A stretch of 64,000 nt of DNA, taken from Sthenelais limicola. Taxonomy: Eukaryota; Annelida; Polychaeta; Phyllodocida; Sigalionidae. Below the pieces are notes generated by a model that was not told the origin of the DNA, did no database searches, and was given only the letters and a program-made list of their open reading frames with translations. Shown piece after piece: positions 24,001-30,011 of the stretch. The stretch is taken from positions 28,464,873 through 28,528,872 of the forward strand of contig OW804102.1 in NCBI GenBank assembly GCA_942159475.1. The letters run 5' to 3'. The first letter of the stretch is position 1, and each line of letters opens with the position of its first letter. The translations under genes and the position numbers were made by a program.

Positions 24001-27000
24001 TAATATGTTTTTATGGTTAAAAAATCAATATTTTCAACTTTTCAATTCATTTCTTGATGATATTATGTAAAGTTGATTATGGGGTACCTCCTGTCGCCGT
24101 AACGGGGGTCTAAATGTTTTTTTGGAACTTATAGACCTAGAAGAACTAAAAATGAAACCCCCCTTACCTCCATTACTTACAACATTGTTTATGATTAGTA
24201 CATCCATTGTATCCATTGAAAAATCTCCAATTGGTTCTTTCCAGCTAATTAGAGGGGTTAGAATACTCAAATAATTATATGGGGTAGCCCCCTGTCGCCG
24301 TAACGGGGGTCTAGGTTTCATCAATAAATAAATTAATATTAGCATAAATTATTTTCTATGAGCATTATAATGTGTAAGAAACACAAGGGAAAATAAATAA
24401 ATACAAAAAAGATTTCTGTCATACCTGAGATAGTAGCAACAAGCAATAATTGTATGTCGCCGTAACGGGGGTCTAGAGGGCGCCCATGTCGCCGTAACGG
24501 GGGTCTAGAGGGGGCGGGGGACTAGAGGGGGGTGAAAACTATTTTTTCTATTTTTTTCCCTATTAATTTTGCCTCTAAATACTTAGACATAACTTATATC
24601 CACCTTCATAAACAACCAAAACAAGTATTCAAGCCAATTTAACAGGAACACAAGGGGAAAACAGTGTCTTTAATATTTTTGTATATATTCTCAATATAAT
24701 GGGTTATATGTGTATAATGGGCCAGAGGGTCAATGACCTGTGACCTGTGCCGCTGCCATTATTATTACTAGCATTACCACAGGGGTGAGAAAGCTGACCC
24801 TCAAGCGAGGGAGCGGGCGGGCACTGTCAAACGTGCGTCATGATGCGCCATTGTTCACTATTGTATGTTTACTTCTTTAACGTTTGCACGGCAGTAAATA
24901 TGGTCGTAGCTTCATGATATTTTCTGACCAATGAGAGGACACCCTGGGCTTCTCTGCGGTACCAGTTTCATTGTGATGCGCCATTTTTAAATGGTTGAGC
25001 GGGTAGTTTTAAACATTCAACTTAACTTTGCACTGACATAAAAGATTATTTTGAATGCAATCCATACTGATTATAATAAGGAGCTTCTTCTGATTTAGAG
25101 GATACCACATATATTGTATTTTGATCAGGCTTTGTCCCGCGAAAAGAGATTTTAATATTGCAACATTGGCCTGCTGACCATTACTTCTCATTGTGGCTGC
25201 CTATGCGAAGTGGACACTGCACAGAGCTACCCTTATGTAATTAAGGGTCCATTGTCTTATGGCTAATCCTATAGGATGCTGATCCTTCAGAAATTCATCA
25301 TACTCATTTAGTTTATCTCTCACAGCTTAGCAAATAATTTACCGAATTTTATGAAACAAAAAGGAGTGGATTTATAAATATCAGCTCAATACGGCCATAT
25401 ATTTAAATAATCACTCAGAAGTAGTACCAATTTTTCTGTGGTAATGCTATTATTACCATTACTGAATGGTTATTTTGCTGTAACTTTCCTTCTAGTTGGA
25501 ATATTTTCACAAACTAAAGAGCGTTATGACCCTTATATCAAGACCTATTATATATAAACTAATTTAAAACATCATGCTTACAATTTTATTATTTGTTTCG
25601 AATTTAAATCCTCATTTATGTAGAAATGTGTACCTTTCCCCTGTGCCCTTACCATCAGAATTCAGGTCACAGTCTCTCCCAAACTGCCCTGACCAGAATA
25701 TTTATCATTAACGTTCCCAATTTCGTCTATATTAGCAGCAATATATCTAGTTTATGTACGAAAAAAATTAAATCAATGGAAGCAATTTAAAAAAATTGAT
25801 AATTTTCAGCCCTGGATGGCCAAATGTGGCATTTTTGGTGGAATTGCTCATATATATAAGTAAAAGTAATCAGCAACAAACTGAATACAATAGCCACAAT
25901 TAATATGATATTTTCCATATCACAATTACTAGTATTGGTAGGCATAGGCTACATTCATACTTTAATTGATTCTCATAAAACGGTAACAAGCTGTACCATA
26001 CATGTACCAACCTTGGACTGGCTCTCTCCATATTTAATAACAATCGAGTGTTTGTTATCAGGGGAGACCACCTTATAGACATGGTTCACCATACCTCCAG
26101 ACTGCTCCTCTATACATAGTTCAGCCAAAGGGTAGTCTGCCAGGAACTAGAAACGTTATAATAATAATTAATTATTCAGTTTACATTTGGAAGTGCATAC
26201 ACATAATTACAGAAAAGACTAAAATTTCCCTGTTAGTCACATATATGGGTGTGAGGTGATGAGTATACAGTCAAACGTCTCTATTGAGACCACCATCGTG
26301 GGGTGGTCTCATTAGAGGGGTCAATCTAATAAGAGGAGGAGAAAGGTGGTCTTCATGCGAGGTTCCACTGTATATCCATTTTATTATGAGAAATCAATTT
26401 TGCGGTTATTCAAATTTAACGGCCTCAGTGATACTTGATGTAACCTATCATTTAGTGAGCTTTATAGGTGGCCTCCACTATGCGCAAATAGAATATTTGT
26501 GCATTGGCTGCTCTATTGGTAACGCTACTTGCCATAGTGGTGGAGGTGGTGCAAATGAGTGGCAAGTCATTGCAAATGAGTGGCAAGTCATTGGCCCCAA
26601 CTTGCCATCATTCGCCGAAGAATCAAAACGTTTTGATTTCTTTGGTGAACCTATAGATATATTCTATTACCCATTTAGATCAGGGGAAAAGTAGTTCCAC
26701 AGTTTAACAGCATCCAGGGCGCCACTGGTTGCCTACGTCACAAGGTGTTTAAATCTTGAAATAAAGTCACAAGTCACAAGAATTAATAATTGGCCCGTTG
26801 TATAAGTTGTGATGGCCGTTCATAATTAAATGAATGGCCATCGCAACTTATACAACGGGCTCAATTTGTACAGGTCAGGCGCAACTTTGTGACGTCACAC
26901 AGCACACTCAGTGCCCTCTTGTGCAAAACAGATCTTTTCATCTAAGGTTTTGCAATGGGCGCCTGTCAGTGAATATTGATTAGACATACATGGAGGTAAC

Positions 27001-27975
27001 AAAAATGGAACTTGGGTGTTGTACGTATGGATCAATAACGTTTGTTGTCCTAAAAGTGACCATGAACCCGTTTAGTGACCCTTTAATAGTGTCAGTGCAC
27101 AACAGATGCTTGGCTAAACTACCGAGTCCCTGAACCAAACCACATTTCTTTTATTATTTAGAATTTGTATATGGGTCAGATCATCAGAAAATGTACAATT
27201 GGCAACTCTACACATTTAGGAAATTCTGCTAAAAGCGACTGAAAAGGGATAAATAATAGACATATCTGAGTATATTTGGTATTGTGTTGGTTATGTATAT
27301 CTTTTTGACTATGGTGAACTGTGTTTTGAACCTCATTTCTGTCTTGAATTTGGGTTATTTGAGAAAATTGGTGAGGGCGAATTGTACATTTTCTGACGAT
27401 CTGACCCATATAGCGTTTCCTCAGACAAGTGACATCAAGCAATATTAGCGTCATTCTTGTAAACAAATGACAGGTAATACAGTTCAGGCTATTAGTGTTA
27501 TGGGAAATGGTATGTGAAACAGTTATGATTGCTGTGGCTACGGCTAGTTAGGTTTAACAAAGAACTGGAATTGGGTAAAGCTATAATACAATGTACAGGG
27601 TGTAAGTGGTGTGGGTGTAGGTCGAATGTCGTGGGCAGCAGGAAGAATCTGCTTTACTTTGTAAACACATAGGCCATACTACACACCTACATATACTGTA
27701 TGGTCCCATTTACAGGCACAGAAATACACCATCTCAATAACATGAAATGTAATATTAAATATATATTGCCTGAAGAAGGGTCACCCGAAACGTCGATCCT
27801 CTCTTATTGAATAAACCCACGTGAAACAAACCTAACAGTGTCCCTAATGTGTTAGGAGTTGACTTCACATCAATTTGAATTATATATATATATATATTCA
27901 GTAATAATTTACCTTAATCCAAGGGCAAGAAGGATTCCTCTTAGCTAGCTCTTCTATCAGGATTTTGATGTTCAT
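11866..27975 (-). CDS. Copy A: complete methylthioribose-kinase-like (APH-fold) kinase gene, 8 coding exons, 385 aa
   Basis: Joining the minus-strand exons 27975-27913, 26146-26012, 18622-18499, 17450-17279, 15151-14917, 14501-14336, 13717-13615 and 12025-11866 gives 1158 nt, open from ATG to TGA, with every intron GT-AG. Visible motifs: glycine-rich loop SGGMVN (37-42), N-lobe lysine VIK (K59), hinge-like MEDVSH (110-115), catalytic VHNDLH (226-231, Asp229) and metal-binding DFE (246-248). DLHRSSIF resembles the DLHTGS segment of 5-methylthioribose kinases, and about 385 aa fits that family (around 400). MTR kinase phosphorylates methylthioribose in methionine salvage. The exact substrate here is inferred; a choline-kinase-like or other APH-fold kinase is the alternative. 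Copy B follows downstream in the same orientation. The introns (about 0.4 to 7.4 kb) are full of mobile elements. Confidence 0.85.
12404..12424 (+). repeat. (AAATCT)n microsatellite after AATAAAATATTATT
   Basis: A short hexamer run directly follows a polyadenylation-like string. This resembles the tail of a plus-oriented retroelement. Nothing codes upstream. Confidence 0.4.
12447..13007 (+). mobile_element. M3 MITE copy in intron 7 of copy A
   Basis: It begins GATGTATTCCAGAAAAATGA and ends GCGACTCATTTTCCTGTAGC. The interior shares GATGAGATCAAGCCGA.CCAATGATAGTAAAC and AAAGAGATCTTGTGAATAAA with the other copies. At about 560 bp it is longer than the usual 400. Confidence 0.65.
13423..13595 (+). 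mobile_element. M1 MITE copy 2, truncated
   Basis: It starts ATGGGTCAGATTTTCAGAAA and keeps the left half. Homology fades within about 20-30 bp of the exon 7 donor of copy A. The right terminus is missing or absorbed. Confidence 0.55.
13615..13717 (-). CDS. Copy A coding exon 7 (residues 299-332)
   Basis: This is a 103-nt exon with acceptor AATTTCCACAG. It encodes KSYFHGRTDHPTLAEDDQF, then a hydrophobic helix. Reading straight through reaches a stop within two codons, but donor GGC|GTAAGA precedes that stop and joins exon 8 in frame. Confidence 0.78.
13885..14100. mobile_element. ~215-bp foldback MITE in intron 6 of copy A
   Basis: AGGGTGGTCTCCACTGGCTA at the left is mirrored by CAGCCAGTGGAGACCACCCT at the right. 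The inner arms carry repeated TTACCGCAG and GCTTACCGC words and CCTTGCGATGG/CCATCGCAAGG. Only this copy is in the window. Confidence 0.75.
14336..14501 (-). CDS. Copy A coding exon 6 (residues 244-298), DFE motif
   Basis: This exon starts IFDFEFVCLANPALDVHH. The DFE takes the place of the DFG of protein kinases and matches the D-x-E metal-binding motif of MTR and choline kinases. Two overlapping donors exist, GTATGT and, four bases on, GTAAGT. Only the second keeps frame with exon 7 (TTA, Leu299), so I chose it. Confidence 0.82.
14917..15151 (-). CDS. Copy A coding exon 5 (residues 165-243), catalytic loop
   Basis: This 235-nt exon has acceptor AAATTTCAG and donor GTAAGT, entered in phase 2 and left in phase 0. 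It ends with LVHNDLHRSSIFVSSERVA, which holds the catalytic loop His-Asn-Asp of the APH/choline/MTR kinase fold. A large foldback element starts within about 50 bp upstream of its acceptor. Confidence 0.88.
15200..16062. mobile_element. ~0.86-kb foldback element with internal direct repeat
   Basis: The left arm, GCTCGCTCTTGCTTTGCTTC to GTCCGCTTTTA, is mirrored by TAAAAGCGGATGAAGAGTGA to GAAGCAAGAGTGAGC at the right. Inside, a ~280-bp segment occurs twice as diverged direct copies (about 15347-15620 and 15726-16000), each with GC(G/A)AAACCAGAG(C/T)GGT, GGAAACAAGC or equivalent, and TAGAATCGCTCTGCGC. The arms are rich in GCGCT and AGAGCG words. It lies in intron 4 of copy A, just upstream of the exon 5 acceptor. 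Confidence 0.65.
16631..17021 (+). mobile_element. M3 MITE copy in intron 4 of copy A
   Basis: The termini are GATGTGTTGCAGGAAAGTTA and ATTTTCCTGTAACACGTCAC. The interior shares GAGATCAAGCCGATTC and AAAGAGATCTTGTGAAT with the other copies. About 390 bp. Confidence 0.75.
17036..17268 (+). mobile_element. M1 MITE copy 3, next to exon 4 donor
   Basis: It runs from ATTGGGGTCAAATTGTCAGA to GGGATTTTACCCAT and is full-length but diverged. Its right end is 9 bases from the exon 4 splice donor of copy A. Confidence 0.72.
17279..17450 (-). CDS. Copy A coding exon 4 (residues 108-164), hinge and helix region
   Basis: This 172-nt exon has acceptor TTTCAAACAG and donor GTAATA. It encodes VMEDVSHMSLLEK, then LGHIMATLHQHTH. 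The MED(V/L)SH hinge and the following helix resemble the equivalent segment of MTR kinases. Copy B exon 4 is exactly the same length, with the same entry and exit phases. Only 9 intronic bases separate the exon's donor from a GGGTCAG MITE. Confidence 0.85.
17967..18140 (+). mobile_element. M1 MITE copy 4, truncated
   Basis: It starts ATGGGTCAGATTTTCAAAGA. The left two thirds are recognisable up to AAACTGTATTTTAAACCTAA. The right terminus is absent. Confidence 0.6.
18499..18622 (-). CDS. Copy A coding exon 3 (residues 67-107 plus one base)
   Basis: This is a 124-nt exon with acceptor TTAACAG and donor GTAAGT, ending after the first base of a codon. It covers the N-lobe helix and the segment leading to the hinge (LELLHKLHPGAVPQPYCFD). 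Copy B has LKLLHEIQPGCVPVPYDHN at the same position, with the same exit phase. Confidence 0.85.
19295..19532 (+). mobile_element. M1 MITE copy 5 (inside element G)
   Basis: It runs from AAGGGTCAGCTTTCAGAAAA to CCTGAAAATCTGACCCATG. It is preceded by AAAACGGAGGATATA, as is copy 6. Confidence 0.78.
19670..19860. repeat. TA/TG/CATA-rich microsatellite tract
   Basis: This is low-complexity ATGTATA, ACATGTAT and GTGTGTATG sequence. The overlapping open frames are compositional artefacts. Confidence 0.7.
19890..20120 (+). repeat. Pyrimidine-rich tandem repeat (CTCATCCCTCATCTCTT-like)
   Basis: Irregular ~20-bp CTCATCTCT/CTCGTCCCT units follow three TTACTTCTACCA units. It precedes the GGAGG arm of the satellite hairpin. 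Confidence 0.65.
20140..20485. repeat. GGTTACTGGAGGAGG tandem array, left arm
   Basis: Short units GGAGGAGGTTACT and GGAGGAGGTACT recur. The reverse complement forms the right arm at 21397-21985, so the satellite between sits in a large imperfect inverted repeat. Confidence 0.75.
20486..21362. repeat. 30-bp palindromic satellite, about 29 units
   Basis: The unit alternates CACTCTAGAGTGCAG and CACTGTGCTGCGCAG. Both CTCTAGAG and AGCACNGTGCT are self-complementary. One sub-class has CATTAGAG instead of CTCTAGAG. The 30-bp period is a multiple of three, so long open frames appear in several frames on both strands. These are artefacts of the array, not genes. Confidence 0.85.
21397..21985. repeat. 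CCTCCTCCAGTAACC tandem array, right arm
   Basis: It is made of CTCCTCCAGTAC and CTCCTCCAGTAAC units, the reverse complement of the 20140-20485 array. It is longer than the left arm, and its purine/pyrimidine strand asymmetry is strong. Confidence 0.75.
22051..22288 (+). mobile_element. M1 MITE copy 6 (inside element G)
   Basis: It runs from ATGAGTAAGATTTTCAGAAA to CTGAAAATCTGACTCAT. It shares its upstream flank with copy 5, so one is probably a segmental duplicate of the other. Confidence 0.75.
22501..22612. repeat. (CT)n tract followed by (AG)n tract
   Basis: TCTCTCTC with CCCTC interruptions is followed, after TGCATGTATACAG, by AGAGAAAGAGAGAGAG. The two could pair as a hairpin. Confidence 0.75.
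23109..23635. mobile_element. GGGTTCCACTGG foldback element D with 12-bp satellite
   Basis: It starts AAGCCTGGGTTCCACTGCCC, like the element at 59957. From 23139 to 23400 it holds a tandem array of GCTACTGCTCCC that turns into GCTACTCCTCAC. The distal part (GGAGCTGAAGGGGCAATGGC and CCACTCTAC.TTACCCCTCA) is the reverse complement of 60175-60225. Open frames such as an ATAP repeat come from the array. Confidence 0.6.
23650..25858. mobile_element. 2.2-kb TIR element with four copies of a 20-mer
   Basis: The inverted ends begin TATATATGAGCAATTCCACC and share about 35 bp (then AAAA.TGC.ACATTTGG). The interior has four exact copies of GTCGCCGTAACGGGGGTCTA at 24093, 24294, 24456 and 24488. A ~50-bp direct repeat containing ATAATGGGCCAGAGGG occurs near 23940 and 24690. 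No long conserved ORF is seen, so it is probably nonautonomous. Confidence 0.62.
24093..24507 (+). repeat. Four direct copies of a GC-rich 20-mer
   Basis: GTCGCCGTAACGGGGGTCTA recurs with start-to-start spacings of 201, 162 and 32 bp. The first two copies also share upstream ATGGGGTA and CCT. The surrounding sequence is AT-rich, so the block stands out. Confidence 0.85.
26012..26146 (-). CDS. Copy A coding exon 2 (residues 22-66), N-lobe with glycine loop and lysine
   Basis: This exon has 45 codons, acceptor TTTCTAG and donor GTTGGT, with both ends in phase 0. It encodes the nucleotide-binding glycine loop (SGGMVN) and the strand with the conserved lysine (SIVIK). It starts FLADYP, matching FLKEDT at the same place in copy B. 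Confidence 0.85.
26268..26370. mobile_element. pogo/Tigger-like MITE, 103 bp
   Basis: The left end is CAGTCAAACGTCTCTATTGA. The reverse complement of the right end is CAGTGGAACCTCGCATGAAG. Both continue to GACCACC, and TA flanks both sides. CAGT.GAACCTC termini with a TA target are typical of pogo/Tigger elements. Confidence 0.65.
26793..26860. repeat. Strong hairpin, 31-bp arms, 6-base loop
   Basis: GCCCGTTGTATAAGTTGTGA begins the left arm. The right arm ends TCGCAACTTATACAACGGGC. There are two mismatches in 31 pairs, and the loop is AATTAA. Confidence 0.85.
27171..27409 (+). mobile_element. M1 MITE copy 7 (in intron 1 of copy A)
   Basis: It runs from ATGGGTCAGATCATCAGAAA to CTGACGATCTGACCCAT. 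The termini are nearly perfect and TA-rich on both sides. This is a good reference copy. Confidence 0.85.
27766..27800 (+). ncRNA. Hammerhead-like CTGAAGA...GAAAC motif
   Basis: CTGAAGA-AGGGTCACCC-GAAAC-GTC keeps the core bases and a good stem II (GGGT/ACCC), but stem III has no room for a loop. Such strings recur at Penelope-like element ends. It could be a relic with no ribozyme activity. Confidence 0.35.
27913..27975 (-). CDS. Copy A coding exon 1 (residues 1-21)
   Basis: This exon reads ATG through MNIKILIEELAKRNPSC and ends in AAG before donor GTAAAT, phase 0. The ATG has A at -3. It sits four bases after TTGCTTCCACAG, a good acceptor, so this is probably the second transcribed exon, with a noncoding first exon further right. 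It aligns in position with coding exon 1 of copy B but is shorter (21 versus 28 codons). Confidence 0.75.
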
Positions 27976-28246
27976 GATTCTGTGGAAGCAACTTTTTTTA
28001 TATGAGCTAATTACCAGTGATCACGCAGACCCTTGGTCAGCTAACATCAACGCACAATCAAATCAATGATAAGTAACTCCATTCAACGATTCTCCTTAGG
28101 AGATAGGTGTAGTCTTTTTGGTAGCTTACACGTACCAAGTCAACCATTCAGCTTTACTGATGACAAGTGGACCGGTTTAAAACGGTCACCATGTAAAGGT
28201 GACCTAGTTAATATTGTCAAAGTTACAATGTACAGTCAGTAGCTTG

Positions 28247-28462
28247 ACACAATGTGTAAATTCTGCTAAATTAGGCTGACCAACGATTGGTTCTATGTAC
28301 ATCTGATCGAGTATATCTGGTATCACTTTGATTTAGAAAATCTGTTCGATTATGTTGAACTGTGTTTTGAAGTATTTTGTTTGTTTTTTGTTTGTTTCAA
28401 ATTTGCATGGTTTGAGTGTGTTGGTGGAGGCGAATTGTACATTTTCTTACGACTTCACCCAT
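28247..28462 (+). mobile_element. M1 MITE copy 8, left end lost
   Basis: AATTCTGCTAAATTAGGCTG through to GGCGAATTGTACATTTTCTT and ACCCAT. The first ~25 bases are missing. Confidence 0.7.
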
Positions 28463-28695
28463 GTGAACTCTTTCTGTCGCTTGCTCCATCAGTATGTATA
28501 ATGGGTAGAATCGCGAGTAAATGTACAACTCCCTTTATACATTACAAGTCTGCGCCGCCACATTCCATATATATATGGTGCACCTTCGTATCTAACACAG
28601 CATGCATTCGTGGACCTAACGACAGGCTTAAAAAAATAATGAGTGCCATATTTTAACAGAGCGCTGTGTCGGTGTATGGGGACATTTATCGTTAT

Positions 28696-28908
28696 ATGTG
28701 TCAGATTTGTAGAAAATGTACAATTGGCAGCTGTACAAATTTAGTAAATTCTGCTTAATTAGGCTGTAATTTGGTCAATACTTAGTCAATTAGAGTATAT
28801 TTGGCATTGCATTGATTATAGTAATGTGTTTGATTAGGTTAAACTGCATTTTGAACTTTATTTTTGTCCGAAATATGGATTATTTGAGGGGCCTGGGGAA
28901 GGTGAATT
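28696..28908 (+). mobile_element. M1 MITE copy 9, right end lost
   Basis: It runs from ATGTGTCAGATTTGTAGAAA to GGGAAGGTGAATTGA and lacks the last ~25 bases. Confidence 0.7.
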
Positions 28909-29016
28909 GAGAGGTGAGAGCTGGGATTGCGAGGTGACCCAGTGAGTTAACATCTTTAACACGAAATCACGGGATCTTCAGTCTACAAGAAGTGGAATTG
29001 GGACTAGCGCGGGGGC

Positions 29017-29065
29017 CATGAACTAGAACCTGCAGGCCAAACTCTTATAGTAATATATAAACTCT
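29017..29065. repeat. Short dispersed repeat shared with 45474-45525
   Basis: GCCATGAACTAGAACCTGCA, then AAACTCTTATAGTAAT, matches the second site at roughly three quarters of positions. Its nature is unknown. Confidence 0.4.
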
Positions 29066-29234
29066 CAGTGAGTTACGACTGTTAGCAATGTTGTGTTGGC
29101 AGTTGGGATTGTATACGCAACAAATTCTCCTAAAACAATTAAGCTGAGATTGTTGTTAATGGGGCAGGAATCTGTGCATCTCCCCCATCATTTGACTTGA
29201 CATTTCCAACTGCTGTTCACTTTTACATGGAGAT

Positions 29235-29441
29235 ATGGGGCAGATCGTCAGAAAATGTACAATCGGCAGCTCTACATACTTAGTAAGTTCGGTAAATTCA
29301 GCTGAAAAATGTTAGGTATATCTGAGTATATTTGTTACAATGATCCAAACAATGTATTTTGTTTTGTTTTGACCCAAATTTTTGTTTTAGATTAAGCTTA
29401 TTTGAGAGGATTGTACATAAATTTTCTGACGACCTGACCAT
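29235..29441 (+). mobile_element. M1 MITE copy 10, internally shortened
   Basis: It starts ATGGGGCAGATCGTCAGAAA and ends ATTTTCTGACGACCTGACCA. The interior is about 35 bp shorter than full length. Confidence 0.72.
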
Positions 29442-29513
29442 TTTATGTGTTCAAAACGGTCTTAACTTAGACTTACTCCGTATCATTAGACATGGAGGCA
29501 TACATGGGTCAGA

Positions 29514-29743
29514 TCTTCAGAAAATGTACAATTGGCAGCAGTACACATTTAGTAAATTCTGCTAAATTAGGCTGCAATTTAGTCAATACTAGGTACATTC
29601 GAGTATATTCAGCATTGCATTGATTGTAGTAATTTGTTTGGTTAGGTTGAACTGTATTTTGAACTTTTTTTCATTTGAAAATTGGGTTATTTAAGAAGAT
29701 TGGCGAAGTTAAATTGTATATTTTCTGAGAATTTGACGCACAT
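29514..29743 (+). mobile_element. M1 MITE copy 11
   Basis: It runs from ATGGGTCAGATCTTCAGAAA to TCTGAGAATTTGACGCAC. Copies 8 to 11 lie as a run of four in the same orientation within 1.5 kb. Confidence 0.8.
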
Positions 29744-30011
29744 ACTGTTTCATCTCTTTATTTGAAGACCACACCCACACACTGCACGGGTCGTTCTGCC
29801 TATAGTTGAAGTTGATTATAGATACAGAAGATGTATATTTGATTATTGATGTTATATCAGAGTTCATATGGTTTCTTATAGATGAAGATTTTCATGGAAC
29901 ATTACATGGGACATACAATACAAACACTCAGTATTCTAGTTGCTAGCCTTTCTGTACTGGTAAAAAGATGTGAGGGTTCATCTATTTCCTCACATCATCA
30001 TCAATCACTTG

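Noticed and set aside
24093..24507. CRISPR-like direct repeats
   Set aside because: Only four 20-mers with spacers of 12 to 181 bp, no cas genes, and a genome with spliced genes and MITEs.
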